Assembly (NCBI RefSeq): GCF_014192275.1 | Contig: NZ_JACHXR010000014.1 | Location: 41,673-105,672 of the forward strand | Direction of reading: 5' to 3' | DNA length: 64,000 nt | DNA from: Halomonas stenophila | Lineage (GTDB): Bacteria; Pseudomonadota; Gammaproteobacteria; Pseudomonadales; Halomonadaceae | Shown here: piece by piece, positions 52,030-62,607 of the stretch | Layout: every line of letters begins with the position of its first letter | Numbering within the stretch: the stretch's first letter is position 1 | Made by a program: the position numbers and the translations under genes | The notes under the pieces: model-generated | Database searches by the model: none | Told to the model about the DNA's origin: nothing | Seen by the model: only the letters and a program-made list of their open reading frames with translations

Positions 52030-53271
52030 TCAGCGCAGCATGCCCACGACCCGCTCGAGGCCCTCGACGAAGACATCGACCTCCTCGGGGGTGTTGTAGG
52101 CGGCGAAGGAGGCGCGGCAGGTGGCGTCGACGCCGAACGACGACAGCAGCGGCTGGGCACAGTGGTGGCCGGTGCGGATGGCCACGCCGAGCTGGTCGAT
52201 CAGCAGGCCGATGTCCTGGGAATGGGCGCCATCGACCACGAAGGACAGCACGCCGGCCTTGTCGGGAGCGGTGCCCAGGATGCGCAGGCCGTCGATGCCG
52301 GCCACCCCCTCGGTGGCATGCTGCAGCAGCCGGGCCTCCCAGGCGGTGATCAGCTCCATCCCGATCTCGCCGACCCACTCGAGGGCGCGTCCCAGGGCGA
52401 TCACCTCGGCGATGGCCGGGGTGCCGGCCTCGAACTTGTGGGGGATGGCGGCGAAGGTGGTGGGCGTCTCGAAGGACACCGTCTTGATCATCTCGCCGCC
52501 GCCCTGCCAGGGCGGCATGGCCTCGAGCAGCTCGGCCTTGCCGTACAGCACCCCGACGCCGGTGGGCCCGTAGACCTTGTGACCGGAGAAGGCATAGAAG
52601 TCGGCGTCGATGTCGCGCACGTCGACCCGCTGGTGGGGAGCCGCCTGGGCGCCGTCGATCAGGATTCGCGCGCCGTGCTCATGGGCGACTCGCGCCATCT
52701 CGGCCACCGGGTTGATGGTCCCGAAAGCGTTGGACACATGGTTGACCGCCACCAGCTTGGTGCGCTCGCCGATCAGGTCGCGATAGGCCGTCTGGTCGAG
52801 CACGCCCCGCTCGTCCACCGGGATCACCTTGATCACCACCCCCAGCTCGCTGGCCAGCAGCTGCCAGGGCACGATATTGGAGTGGTGCTCGAGGCGCGAG
52901 ATCAGCACCTCGTCGCCGGGCCCCAGGTTCGCGCGCCCCCAGCTGTTCGCCACCAGGTTGATGGCCTCGGTGGTGCCGCGGGTGAAGACGATCTCCCGGG
53001 CCTCGCCGGCGTTGATGAAGGCCCGCACCGTCTCCCGGGTCCCCTCGAAGGCCGCGGTGGCCTCGTCGGCCAGGGTGTGCAGACCGCGATGGATGTTGGC
53101 GTTGTAGCCCCGATAGTAGGCGTCGAAGACCTCGAGCACCTGACGCGGGGTCTGGCTGGTGGCCGCGTTGTCGAGATAGACCAGCGGCTTGCCATGGACC
53201 TCCCGATCGAGGATCGGGAAGTCCCGGCGGACCCGGACCACGTCCAGCAGCAGATCGCTGAAATCGGCCAT
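52030..53271 (-). CDS. sufS: Cysteine desulfurase SufS
   Basis: This 413-residue PLP enzyme supplies sulfur for cluster assembly. It has VYLDNAATSQTPRQVLEVF, VFTRGTTEAINLVANSWG, the Schiff-base Lys in FYAFSGHKVYGPTGVGVLYG and the catalytic Cys in RTGHHCAQPLL. It starts four bases after the sufD stop. sufE or sufU, its usual partner, is not in the operon. Confidence 0.94.
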   Translation of the reverse strand: MADFSDLLLDVVRVRRDFPILDREVHGKPLVYLDNAATSQTPRQVLEVFDAYYRGYNANIHRGLHTLADEATAAFEGTRETVRAFINAGEAREIVFTRGTTEAINLVANSWGRANLGPGDEVLISRLEHHSNIVPWQLLASELGVVIKVIPVDERGVLDQTAYRDLIGERTKLVAVNHVSNAFGTINPVAEMARVAHEHGARILIDGAQAAPHQRVDVRDIDADFYAFSGHKVYGPTGVGVLYGKAELLEAMPPWQGGGEMIKTVSFETPTTFAAIPHKFEAGTPAIAEVIALGRALEWVGEIGMELITAWEARLLQHATEGVAGIDGLRILGTAPDKAGVLSFVVDGAHSQDIGLLIDQLGVAIRTGHHCAQPLLSSFGVDATCRASFAAYNTPEEVDVFVEGLERVVGMLR

Positions 53272-53275
53272 GGAC

Positions 53276-54621
53276 TTATTCCTCGTTCAGGGCCGTGGCG
53301 GTTTCCACCAGCCCGGCCAGGTTGAAGCGCTCCGGCAGCTTGCCGGCCACCGTCAGCTCGACCCGCTCGGCGACGGCGTCGAGGTCGACCCGCTCCATGA
53401 CCTCGCCGGCGAAGGCCAGGGTCAGCAGGCCGCGGGCGGTCTGGGCATCGATGCCGCGGGTACGCAGGGCATAGATGGCCTCCTCGTCGAGCTGGCCGGT
53501 GGTCGCGCCGTGGGCGCACTTGACGTCGTCGGCGTAGATCTCGAGCTCGGGCTTGGTGTCGATCTCGGCGCGATCGGAGAGCAGCAGGTTGGCGTTGCTC
53601 TGCTCGGCCTCGATCTTCTGGCTGTCGCGCTTGACGATCACCTTGCCGTTGAACACGCCATGGGCCCGGTCGTCGAGAATGCCCTTGTAGTTCTCCCGCG
53701 AGGTGGTGTGGGGCGCGTTGTGATTGACCAGGGTGTGGTTGTCCACGTGCTGGCGTCCCTGGCCATAGAAGAGGCCCTGGAACACGGTCTCGGCTCCCTC
53801 GCCGTTGAGATCGCTGACCAGGTCGTTGCGCACCAGGCCGCCGCCGAGGTTCAGGTTGAACGAGGTATAGCGGCTGTCGCGGGCCTGTTCCACCTGGATG
53901 CTGGCCACGTGACGGTCCTGGCTCGGTGCCTCCTGGAGCTTGTAGTGGGTCAGCATCGCCCCGCGCTCGAGGATGATCTCCTCCACCAGGTTGGTGAAGT
54001 TGGCGGCGCCCTCCTCACCCACGTGATGTTCGACGACGGTGGCCTGGCTGCGCCCGCCCGCCTCGATGAGGATACGCGGGTGGCTCATCACCGCCTGCTC
54101 CCCGGCCCGGGACAGGAACTGCAGCACGATGGGCTTCGCCACCACGGTACGCGGCGCCAGGCGGACCACGGCGCCCTCCTCCATGAAGGCGGTGTTGAGG
54201 GCGGCGAAGGGCGAGAACTCGACCCCGGTCAGCCGGCCCAGCGGCCCGCCGACGGCCTCGTGGTTGTCCTCCAGCGCCTGCGAGAGCGGCATCAGCTGGA
54301 CGCCGTCGGGTAGATCGCCGAGATCCGACAGGGCCGGGGCGAAGACGCCATCGACGAAGGTCAGGCGGTGGCCGTCGAGCGGCAGGGTCAGGGCCGCCGC
54401 CGCGGCCGGCGAAAAGTCGGCATCGCCGGCCAGTGCGAAGTCGTGGCGGGCGATCGCGCGGACGTCGGTGTACTTCCAGTTCTCGATGCGCCGATGCGGA
54501 AAGCCCAGGGCCTCGAAGCGGGCCGCGCCGGCCTGGCGGCGGGCGGCGATCCAGGTCGGTTCGGGGCCGCGGGTGGCGTTGCGCTCGGTCAGGCGATCGA
54601 GAAAGCGCTGCACATCTTCAT

Positions 54622-54625
<4 letters not shown>
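53276..54625 (-). CDS. sufD: Fe-S cluster assembly protein SufD
   Basis: This 449-residue scaffold component has RIENWKYTDVRAI, a right-handed beta-helix core with VNHNAPHTTSRENYKGILDD, CAHGATTGQLDEEAIYALRT (conserved His/Cys region of SufBD) and ARGLLTLAFAGEVM. It forms the SufBC2D complex. Its start overlaps the sufC stop by ATGA (54622-54625). Confidence 0.94.
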
Positions 54626-55374
<749 letters not shown>

Positions 55375-55439
55375 CTTGACTACCTTTCGATCTTTGGGCC
55401 GCCGCGGCGGCTCGCATAAGTTGATTCGTTTCCAGCCCG

Positions 55440-55600
55440 CACTAGACGCGTCATGGCGCCTTGTCCTGGTGGTGATGAGCTTCCCGGCGCCAAGGTGCCG
55501 CGAGGGCGCTGTGAACCCGTCCCTGGGCGCTACCTTTGCCCTCCCTGGCAAAGGACCCTCGCTTCACCTCGTCCCCGGCGCTCATCTCGCCGGTCGCTTG
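55440..55600. repeat. Repeat-like intergenic element between sufB and sufC
   Basis: The segment has several inverted repeats, the clearest being CCTTTGCC (55533-55540) / GGCAAAGG (55547-55554), and a CGGCGCCAAGGTGCCG motif near 55489-55500. suf operons are normally packed tightly, so a 227-base insertion is unusual. From memory, very similar sequences recur between genes in Halomonas genomes; a second copy was not found in this window. It may affect the sufB:sufCDST ratio. Confidence 0.5.
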
Positions 55601-55601
55601 T

Positions 55602-57044
55602 TTAACCCACAGCGCCTTCGAGGGTGACGTTCAAGAGGGCTTCGGCCTCGACGGCGAACTCCATCGGCAGCTCCTGGAAGACGTCCTTGCAGAAGCCGTT
55701 GACGATCATGTTCACCGCATCCTCCTCGGCGATGCCGCGGCTCTGGCAGTAGAAGAGCTGGTCCTCGCCGATCTTGGAGGTGGTCGCCTCGTGCTCCACC
55801 GTGGCGGTGCTGTTGCCGATCTCCTGGTAGGGGAAGGTGTGGGCCCCGCAGGTGTCGCCGATCAGCAGCGAGTCGCACTGGGTGTAGTTGCGCGCGCCCT
55901 TGGCCCGCGGTCCGACCTTGACCAGGCCGCGATAGGACTGGTCGGAGCGACCCGCGGAGATGCCCTTGGAGACGATGGTGGAGCGGGTGCCCTCGCCGAT
56001 ATGGATCATCTTGGTGCCGGTATCGGCCTGCTGGCGACCGTTGGTCACCGCCACGGAGTAGAACTCGCCGATGCTGTCGCGGCCGCGCAGCACGCATGAC
56101 GGGTACTTCCAGGTGATGGCCGAGCCGGTCTCCACCTGGGTCCAGCTGATGTGGGAGCGGTCGCCGCGGCAGTCGCCGCGCTTGGTGACGAAGTTGTAGA
56201 TGCCGCCCTTGCCGTCCTCGTCACCCGGGTACCAGTTCTGCACCGTGGAGTACTTGATGGAGGCGTCTTCCAGGGCCACCAGCTCGACCACCGCCGCGTG
56301 CAGCTGGTTCTCGTCGCGCTGGGGCGCGGTGCAACCCTCCAGGTAGGAGACCTGGGCACGGCTCTCGCAGACGATCAGGGTCCGCTCGAACTGCCCGGTG
56401 TTGGCGGCGTTGATGCGGAAGTAGGTGGACAGCTCCATGGGGCAGGTCACGCCTTCCGGCACGAACACGAAGGAGCCGTCGGTGAAGACCGCCGAGTTGA
56501 GCGCCGCGAAATAGTTGTCGCCCTGGGGCACCACGCTGCCCAGGTACTGGCGGACCAGCTCCGGGTAGTCGCGGATCGCCTCGGAGATGGAACAGAAGAT
56601 CACCCCGGCCTCGTGGAGCTTCTCCTTGAAGGTGGTGGTCACCGACACCGAGTCGAAGACCGCGTCCACCGCCACGCCGGCCAGCGCCGCCCGCTCGTGC
56701 AGCGGGATGCCCAGCTTCTCGTAGGTCTCGAGCAGCTTGGGATCGACCTCGTCGAGGCTCTGGGGACGATCCTCGGGGCGCTTGGGCGCGCTGTAGTAGG
56801 AGATCGCCTGGTAGTCGATCGGCGGATAGTCGAGATGCGCCCAGGACGGCGGCGTCATCTTCAGCCACTGGTGATAGGCCTTGAGACGCCACTCCAGCAT
56901 CCACTCCGGCTCGCCCTTCTTGTTGGAGATGAAGGCGATGGTGTTCTCGTCCAGCCCCGGCGGTACCGTATCGCTTTCGATGTCGGTCACGAAGCCTTCC
57001 TTGTATTCGCGACGGACAAGCTGTTCCATTTCCTGACTTGCCAT
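55602..57044 (-). CDS. sufB: Fe-S cluster assembly scaffold SufB
   Basis: This 480-residue scaffold has [94 protein letters not shown] and the [24 protein letters not shown] [19 protein letters not shown], all SufB-specific. It is the main cluster-building subunit. It begins 68 bases after the Rrf2 regulator. Confidence 0.96.
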   Translation of the reverse strand: MASQEMEQLVRREYKEGFVTDIESDTVPPGLDENTIAFISNKKGEPEWMLEWRLKAYHQWLKMTPPSWAHLDYPPIDYQAISYYSAPKRPEDRPQSLDEVDPKLLETYEKLGIPLHERAALAGVAVDAVFDSVSVTTTFKEKLHEAGVIFCSISEAIRDYPELVRQYLGSVVPQGDNYFAALNSAVFTDGSFVFVPEGVTCPMELSTYFRINAANTGQFERTLIVCESRAQVSYLEGCTAPQRDENQLHAAVVELVALEDASIKYSTVQNWYPGDEDGKGGIYNFVTKRGDCRGDRSHISWTQVETGSAITWKYPSCVLRGRDSIGEFYSVAVTNGRQQADTGTKMIHIGEGTRSTIVSKGISAGRSDQSYRGLVKVGPRAKGARNYTQCDSLLIGDTCGAHTFPYQEIGNSTATVEHEATTSKIGEDQLFYCQSRGIAEEDAVNMIVNGFCKDVFQELPMEFAVEAEALLNVTLEGAVG

Positions 57045-57112
57045 GATGTGTCCCCTCCCGGGCGGTTGGGTCGGCGAGCGGGGCTCGCCTCGGGTGGTGA
57101 TTCCGATGGTGA

Positions 57113-57574
57113 TCAGGCCTCGGCGGCCAGGCTCACGCTCTGTATGGGCAGCTGCACCGGCAGCTTGATCGGGGTGGTGTCGGCCAGGTGGGCCAGGGTC
57201 ACGCTGTCGAGCAGGGTACGCACCGCCAGCGAGACGCGCTGCCAGTTGTCGGACACCCCGCAGGTCGCGACCAGCTCACAGTCGCCCTCGGCCTGGCTGC
57301 ATTCGGTCATCGCCACGGGCCCCTCGATGGCCGTGATGATGTCGCTGGCGGTGATCTTGGATGCCGGCCGGGCCAGGGAGTAGCCCCCCTGGGCGCCACG
57401 GCGCGACTCCAGCAGGCCGGCCTTGACCAGCATCTTCAGCGTCTTGCTGACCGTGGGATGCGGCAGCTGCACCGCCTCGGCGAGCTCTGCCGCGGCATGC
57501 GGCTGCTCGGGATGGCGGGCGATCTGCGCCATCACCACGGCCGCGTAGTCGGTCAGTCTGGACAGCTTGAGCAA
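57113..57574 (-). CDS. Rrf2-family SUF operon regulator
   Basis: This 153-residue protein starts [20 protein letters not shown] using TTG at 57574, with GGGGAG seven bases upstream. The next methionine upstream is ten codons earlier, at 57604. The winged helix contains [20 protein letters not shown]. Cluster-ligand cysteines are in [20 protein letters not shown]. It belongs to the IscR-like group encoded at the head of suf operons and should sense the Fe-S state and control the operon. Confidence 0.9.
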   Translation of the reverse strand: MLKLSRLTDYAAVVMAQIARHPEQPHAAAELAEAVQLPHPTVSKTLKMLVKAGLLESRRGAQGGYSLARPASKITASDIITAIEGPVAMTECSQAEGDCELVATCGVSDNWQRVSLAVRTLLDSVTLAHLADTTPIKLPVQLPIQSVSLAAEA

Positions 57575-57720
57575 TGCCTGACTCCCCGGGGACAGCCCCC
57601 TCAAGATCGATTGCGGACCATTTTAGTCCTGTATGATTTCGATGTGAAGCCTTCCGCCCCTTTCCCGCCCGGTCCCCGGAGGTTCGCGGCACGTTCAGTG
57701 CCGTTACCATCAAAAACATC

Positions 57721-57734
57721 AATCATTCTCATTA
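57721..57734 (-). promoter_or_regulatory. Fur-like box upstream of the suf operon
   Basis: The minus strand reads TAATGAGAATGATT, which matches 12 of 14 positions of the Fur consensus TAATGATAATCATT. It lies about 150 bases upstream of the regulator start. Iron repression of suf is well known in other gammaproteobacteria. It could also affect the divergent transporter operon. Confidence 0.5.
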
Positions 57735-57946
57735 ACCGGGACGATCGCCGCCGGCCCGCGCCTGGGCATGCATCAGAGCCCTGAATTCCTGCCATTGCGT
57801 ATCGTCATGCTCGGAAAAACAAATAGATAGGAAGCCTTGGTAGGCTAGGCCGTCTCGGCATGCGGCCCCGCGCCTTTCCCCGTGCCGCCGCCAACCAGGC
57901 GCAAGCGGCTATGCTTCCTCGGGACAGCCTGCAAGGAGATAGGACG

Positions 57947-58612
57947 TTGGAACTGATTCGGTACGCACTGGACAACCTCGACCTGCTGACGTCGCGAACC
58001 ATCGAGCATATCGCCCTGGTCGGGGTCGCCGTGGGCCTCGCCACCCTCACCGGGGTGCCCATCGGCATCGCCATCACCAAGAACGAGAGAGTCGCCAGGG
58101 CCGTCCTCTACGTGGCATCGATCATCGTCACGGTGCCCTCCATCGCCCTGTTCGGGATCATGATCCCGGTGCTCTCGCTGATCGGCCAGGGCATCGGCTA
58201 CCTGCCGGCGGTGATCGCGGTGCTGCTCTACTCGCAGCTGCCGATCATCCGCAACACCTACACCGCCATCCACAACGTCGACCCCGCCCTGCGCGAGGCG
58301 GCCCGCGGCATCGGCATGAGCCAGAACCAGCGCCTGCGCATGGTCGAGATCCCGTTGGCGGTCCCGGTGATCATGGCCGGGGTGCGCACCGCGGTGGTGC
58401 TCAACATCGGCGTGATGGCCATCGCCGCCTATATCGGGGCCGGCGGCCTCGGCACCTTCATCAGCCGCGGCATCTCCCAGTCCGACCCCCGCCAGCTGAT
58501 CGTCGGCGCCGTCGCGGTCAGCCTGCTGGCGATCATCGTCGACTACTCGCTGCTGGCCATCCAGAAACGCCTGACCCCCAGGGGCATGGAGCGCGCCGCC
58601 GAAACGGCGTGA
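57947..58612 (+). CDS. Osmolyte-type ABC transporter permease (OpuB/YehW-like)
   Basis: This 221-residue inner-membrane permease begins MELIRYALDNLDLLTSRTIE using TTG at 57947, with AAGGAG eight bases upstream. It has TPRINTS-like BPD segments: NVDPALREAARGIGMSQNQR (EAA loop), EIPLAVPVIMAGVRTAVV and IGAGGLGTFISRGI. It is paired with a second permease downstream, as in the YehWXYZ and OpuC systems. The upstream in-frame extension to 57860 has no ribosome site. Confidence 0.85.
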   Translation: MELIRYALDNLDLLTSRTIEHIALVGVAVGLATLTGVPIGIAITKNERVARAVLYVASIIVTVPSIALFGIMIPVLSLIGQGIGYLPAVIAVLLYSQLPIIRNTYTAIHNVDPALREAARGIGMSQNQRLRMVEIPLAVPVIMAGVRTAVVLNIGVMAIAAYIGAGGLGTFISRGISQSDPRQLIVGAVAVSLLAIIVDYSLLAIQKRLTPRGMERAAETA

Positions 58613-58659
58613 GCGCCCCGCGCCGGCTGCGACACGGCTAATCGACAAGGACCCCCGGC

Positions 58660-59823
58660 ATGATTCGACTGGATAACCTGACCAAGGTCTTCGACACTCC
58701 CAAGGGCCCCGTCACCGCCGCCGACCACATCACCATGGAGGTCCCGAGCGGCGAGATCTGCATCCTGCTCGGCCCCTCCGGCTGCGGCAAGACCACCACC
58801 CTGAAGATGGTCAACCGGATCATCCGTCCCACCTCCGGCAAGGTGTTCATCAACGGCGAGGACACCACCGGCCTGGACACCCAGGACCTGCGCCGCAGCA
58901 TCGGCTACGTGATCCAGCAGATCGGCCTGTTTCCCAACATGACCATCGAGGAGAACATCACGGTGGTGCCCAGGCTGCTGGGCTGGGACAAGGCCAGGTA
59001 CCAGGAGCGCGCCCGGGAGCTGATGCGCATGATCGCGCTGGAGCCGGACGCCTTCCTCAAGCGCTACCCCAGCGAGCTCTCCGGCGGCCAGCAGCAGCGC
59101 ATCGGCGTGGCCCGGGCGCTCGCCGCCGACCCGCCCGTGATGCTGATGGACGAGCCGTTCGGGGCCATCGACCCGATCAACCGGGCGGTGATCCAGGACG
59201 AGTTCCTCAAGATGCAGCAGGCGCTCAAGAAGACCATCATGTTCGTCAGCCACGACATCGACGAGGCAATCAAGATGGGCGACCGGGTGGCGGTGTTCCG
59301 CGAGGGGCGCCTGGTGCAGTACTCCACGCCCGACGACCTGCTCGCCGCCCCCAGGAACGCCTTCGTCGAGTCCTTCCTCGGCGAGGACCGCGCCCTCAAG
59401 CGTCTCAACCTGGTCAAGGTGCGCGAGGTGGTGAGCGACGAGATCGGTACCGTGCGTCCCGGCGATACCCTGGAACAGGCGCTCGCCAGGATCGACGACT
59501 TCGGCTACCAGAACTCCATCCTGATGGTCAACGACAAGCACCAGCCGGTGGGCCTGATCACCCGGGCCCTGGCGCGGACCACCAAGGGCTATTGCCGCGA
59601 CCACTTCCAGAACGTGCCGGCCACGGTGACCCTGGAGGACGACCTGCGCAAGGTGGCCTCGCTGATGTTCGCCCAGGACACCACCTGGCTGCCCTGCGTC
59701 GACGACGAGGGCCGCGTCTGTGGGCAGATCACCCAGCGCGCCATGACGCACCACCTGGGCTCGCGGTTCCGCCCCACCCAGGAAGACGACACCCCGATCC
59801 CCGACGCGGCAACCAGGGAGTGA
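58660..59823 (+). CDS. Osmolyte-type ABC transporter ATPase with C-terminal CBS domains
   Basis: This 387-residue ATPase has Walker A GPSGCGKTTTLKMVNRII, Q-loop VIQQIGLFPNMTIEEN, signature [17 protein letters not shown], Walker B VMLMDEPFGAIDPINR and switch His MFVSHDIDEAIKMG. After about residue 255 it carries a CBS pair (VRPGDTLEQALARIDDFGYQ, and VTLEDDLRKVASLMFAQD). This is as in OpuCA, where CBS domains sense ionic strength or cyclic-di-AMP. It energises the two permeases. Confidence 0.88.
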   Translation: MIRLDNLTKVFDTPKGPVTAADHITMEVPSGEICILLGPSGCGKTTTLKMVNRIIRPTSGKVFINGEDTTGLDTQDLRRSIGYVIQQIGLFPNMTIEENITVVPRLLGWDKARYQERARELMRMIALEPDAFLKRYPSELSGGQQQRIGVARALAADPPVMLMDEPFGAIDPINRAVIQDEFLKMQQALKKTIMFVSHDIDEAIKMGDRVAVFREGRLVQYSTPDDLLAAPRNAFVESFLGEDRALKRLNLVKVREVVSDEIGTVRPGDTLEQALARIDDFGYQNSILMVNDKHQPVGLITRALARTTKGYCRDHFQNVPATVTLEDDLRKVASLMFAQDTTWLPCVDDEGRVCGQITQRAMTHHLGSRFRPTQEDDTPIPDAATRE

Positions 59824-59827
59824 GCCG

Positions 59828-60559
59828 ATGCCCATTCAGCGTCTGAAAGGGGTCCTGCGCATCCTGCTGCTCATCGCCGTCTTCCTCGGCGGGGTGTGGA
59901 GCCAGTCCAGCGGGGTCATCGACGACTTCCGCTTCTACCTGCCCGACGTGCAGTACCTGACCGTCCAGCACCTGTGGCTGACCGCGGTCTCCGGCGGCCT
60001 GGCCATCCTGGTGGCCATCCCGCTGGGCATCGCACTGTCCCGGCCGAGCATGGTCCGCTTCGCCGAGTCGGCCATGCAGGTACTCAACGTCGGCACCACC
60101 ATCCCCACCCTGGCGGTGCTGGCACTGTCCATGAGCTTCCTCGGCATCGGCACGGTGCCGGCGGTGTTCGGGCTGTTCGTGGCCACCCTGCTGCCGATCG
60201 CCCGCAACACCTATGCCGGCCTCAAGGGCGTATCGCCGGCCCTGATGGAGGCCGCCGCGGGTATCGGCATGTCGCCGACCCAGCGCCTGCTCAAGGTGGA
60301 GCTGCCCAACGCCCTCTACGTGATCTTCGCCGGCATCCGCACGGCACTGACCATCAACGTGGGCACCGTGCCGCTGGCTTTCCTGATCGGCGCCGGCGGC
60401 CTCGGCGAGCTGATCTTCACCGGCATCGACCTCTACGACCCGGTGATGATGCTGGCCGGCGCCATCCCCACGGCGCTGCTGGCGATCGTGGTGGACGCCC
60501 TGGTCTCCACCACCGCCTTCGTGGTGGTGCCCCGCGGGGTGAACCCGTCCCGCGCCTGA
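59828..60559 (+). CDS. Osmolyte-type ABC transporter permease (second subunit)
   Basis: This 243-residue permease has LRILLLIAVFLGGVWSQSSG at the N-terminus and GVSPALMEAAAGIGMSPTQR (EAA loop), LPNALYVIFAGIRTAL and IGAGGLGELIFTGIDLYDPV. It forms a heteromeric channel with the 57947 permease. The start at 59828 is four bases after the ATPase stop. The closest named relative is YehY/OpuCD. Confidence 0.87.
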   Translation: MPIQRLKGVLRILLLIAVFLGGVWSQSSGVIDDFRFYLPDVQYLTVQHLWLTAVSGGLAILVAIPLGIALSRPSMVRFAESAMQVLNVGTTIPTLAVLALSMSFLGIGTVPAVFGLFVATLLPIARNTYAGLKGVSPALMEAAAGIGMSPTQRLLKVELPNALYVIFAGIRTALTINVGTVPLAFLIGAGGLGELIFTGIDLYDPVMMLAGAIPTALLAIVVDALVSTTAFVVVPRGVNPSRA

Positions 60560-60629
60560 CACCATCGACAGCGGTTCCCAAGGCTGCCCCCGGCAGAGCC
60601 GTTAACTGCAACAAGAAGGAGAAGCATCC

Positions 60630-61514
60630 ATGAAACGCTTGATGACAACCCTGTCCGGCCTGGTCCTGGTCGGGTCCATGGCCACCGCCCAGGCCGAGGA
60701 GATCGTGGTCGGCGGCAAGAACTTCACCGAGCAGCAGCTACTGGCCAGCATGACCACCCAGTACCTCGAGGGCCTGGGCTACGATGTCGAGAGCCGCGCC
60801 GGCATGGGCTCCGCCGTGCTGCGTCAGGCCCAGGAGAACGGCCAGATCGACCTCTACTGGGAATACACCGGCACCTCGCTGATCAACTACAACGACGTCA
60901 CCGAGTCGCTCTCCCCGGAGGAGACCTACCAGCGGGTCAAGGAACTCGACGGCGAGAAGGGCCTGGTGTGGCTGGAGCCGTCCGAGGCCAACAACACCTA
61001 TGCCCTGGCCATGCGCGAGGAGACCGTCGAGGAGACCGGCATCGACAACCTCTCGAAGCTGGCCGAGGCGGTCAATGACGGCGATGAAGAGCTGACGTTC
61101 GCCCTGAATGCCGAGTTCTATGCCCGCGAGGACGGCTGGCGGCCGCTGCAGCAGGCCTATGACTTCCGGGTCAGCCGCGGCAACGTCAAGCGCATGGACT
61201 CCGGCCTGGTCTACCAGGCACTGCGCGACGGCCAGGTCGACGTGGGCCTGGTGTTCGCCACCGATGGTCGCATCCCGGCCTTCGACTTCCAGGTGCTGGC
61301 AGACGACCAGAACTTCTTCCCCGCCTACGCCCTGACCCCGGTGGTCCGCGAGGAGACCCTGGAGGCTCACCCGAAGCTGGCCGAGCAGATGAATGCCCTC
61401 TCCAGCCTGCTCGACGACCAGACCATGGCCGACCTCAACGCCCGGGTCGACGTCGAGCGCGAGACCATCGAGGACGTGGCCCAGAGCTTCCTCGAGGAAA
61501 ACGACCTGCTGTAA
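60630..61514 (+). CDS. Osmolyte-type ABC transporter substrate-binding protein (OpuCC/YehZ-like)
   Basis: This 294-residue protein has a signal peptide (MKRLMTTLSGLVLVGSM...AQAEE). It has VVGGKNFTEQQLLASMTTQY, GSAVLRQAQENGQIDLYWEY, LVWLEPSEANNTYALAMR and VKRMDSGLVYQALRDGQVDV, typical of the glycine-betaine/choline/carnitine ProX-OpuCC group. AAGGAG precedes the ATG. The ligand could be betaine, choline, carnitine or a related compound. A terminator follows. Confidence 0.88.
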   Translation: MKRLMTTLSGLVLVGSMATAQAEEIVVGGKNFTEQQLLASMTTQYLEGLGYDVESRAGMGSAVLRQAQENGQIDLYWEYTGTSLINYNDVTESLSPEETYQRVKELDGEKGLVWLEPSEANNTYALAMREETVEETGIDNLSKLAEAVNDGDEELTFALNAEFYAREDGWRPLQQAYDFRVSRGNVKRMDSGLVYQALRDGQVDVGLVFATDGRIPAFDFQVLADDQNFFPAYALTPVVREETLEAHPKLAEQMNALSSLLDDQTMADLNARVDVERETIEDVAQSFLEENDLL

Positions 61515-61540
61515 CGGCAGGCCGTTGCCGGCACCCCACA

Positions 61541-61566
61541 CGAAGGCCGCCCACGGGCGGCCTTCG
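61541..61566 (+). terminator. Terminator-like hairpin after the binding-protein gene
   Basis: CGAAGGCCGCC (61541-61551) pairs with GGCGGCCTTCG (61556-61566). There is no clear T tract on the plus strand (CCGTCCCT follows), so it may be partial. It lies 26 bases after the stop and about 80 bases before the amidase gene. Confidence 0.6.
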
Positions 61567-61645
61567 CCGTCCCTCCCTGGCACAGGGCCTGACAGGACGG
61601 CACCCGCCACCACCGCCCACTGCTACCGTCACGAGAGCCTCGATC

Positions 61646-62488
61646 ATGCACTATCAGGATTCGCTCCATGTCGCCGCCGCCCAGATCAACGCCCGCCTCG
61701 GCGAGGTCGACGCCAACCTCGAGCGACACCTCGAGGTCATCGCCGAGGCCCAGGAACAGGCGGTCGAGCTGCTGGTCTTCCCCGAGCTCTCGCTGACCGG
61801 CTACGGCCTCGGCGGCGAGGTCATGCAGGTTGCCATGCCCGTGGAGGACCCGCGGCTCGAGCGCCTGGCCCGCGCCGCCGGCGACATGCAGCTCGTGGTG
61901 GGCTTCGTCGAGGAGGCCAGCCCCGGCGAGTACTACAACGCCCTGGCCATCCTCCAGGACGGCGGGATCGTCGCCGTGCATCGCAAGCTCAACCTGCCGA
62001 CCTACGGCGGGCTCGAGGAGGGCAAGTGGTTCACCCATGGCAGTGAGCTGACCCAGGCCCAGGTGCGCCCCGGCTGGTCGGCCACCCAGCTGATCTGCGC
62101 CGACCTGTGGAACCCGGCCCTGGTCCATGCGGCCCTGCTGCCCCGCCCCACGGTGCTCTGCGCGCCGATCAATTCGGCCTCGGGCATCGTCAGCGACGAC
62201 TTCTCCAACGAGCAGAACTGGCTGCTCAACGTGCGCTTCTACGCCATGACCTACGGCACCCCGGTGATCATGGCCAACCGCTACGGCCCCGAGGGCGACA
62301 GCCATTTCTGGGGCGGCTCGCGGATCCTCGGCCCCCGTGGCGAGGTGCTCGCCGAGGCCGAGGACCGGGAAATGCTGATCACCGCCACCCTCTCGCGGAC
62401 GCCGATCGCCCGCGCCCGTTTCGAGCTGCCCACCCACCGCGATGCCGATACTCCCCTGGTGCGCGAGCTGATGGCCGGCTACCGCTGA
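61646..62488 (+). CDS. Nitrilase-superfamily carbon-nitrogen hydrolase
   Basis: This 280-residue protein has the catalytic triad Glu47 (VFPELSLTGYG), Lys114 (VHRKLNLPTYGG) and Cys151 (LICADLWNPALVHAAL). It hydrolyses a nitrile, amide or carbamoyl compound in the cytoplasm. It directly follows the OpuC-type importer, with a hairpin between them, so its substrate may be an amide or carbamoyl form of the imported cation. It belongs to the amidase part of the family rather than NAD synthetase or biotinidase types. The ATG at 61646 is the only good start. Confidence 0.85.
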   Translation: MHYQDSLHVAAAQINARLGEVDANLERHLEVIAEAQEQAVELLVFPELSLTGYGLGGEVMQVAMPVEDPRLERLARAAGDMQLVVGFVEEASPGEYYNALAILQDGGIVAVHRKLNLPTYGGLEEGKWFTHGSELTQAQVRPGWSATQLICADLWNPALVHAALLPRPTVLCAPINSASGIVSDDFSNEQNWLLNVRFYAMTYGTPVIMANRYGPEGDSHFWGGSRILGPRGEVLAEAEDREMLITATLSRTPIARARFELPTHRDADTPLVRELMAGYR

Positions 62489-62607
62489 GCGACGACGCCT
62501 GCCCATGCGTAAGGCGTGACCTTTCGACCGGGAACCCCTCTACCTTTGCAAGAAAAATGCTAGAATCATGGTCATCCAATGGACGCCAATACAAAGAAGA
62601 TTCTCGC

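Noticed and set aside
62546..62566. TTGCAA and TAGAAT as a gntK promoter
   Set aside because: The spacer is only nine bases, too short for a sigma-70 promoter.
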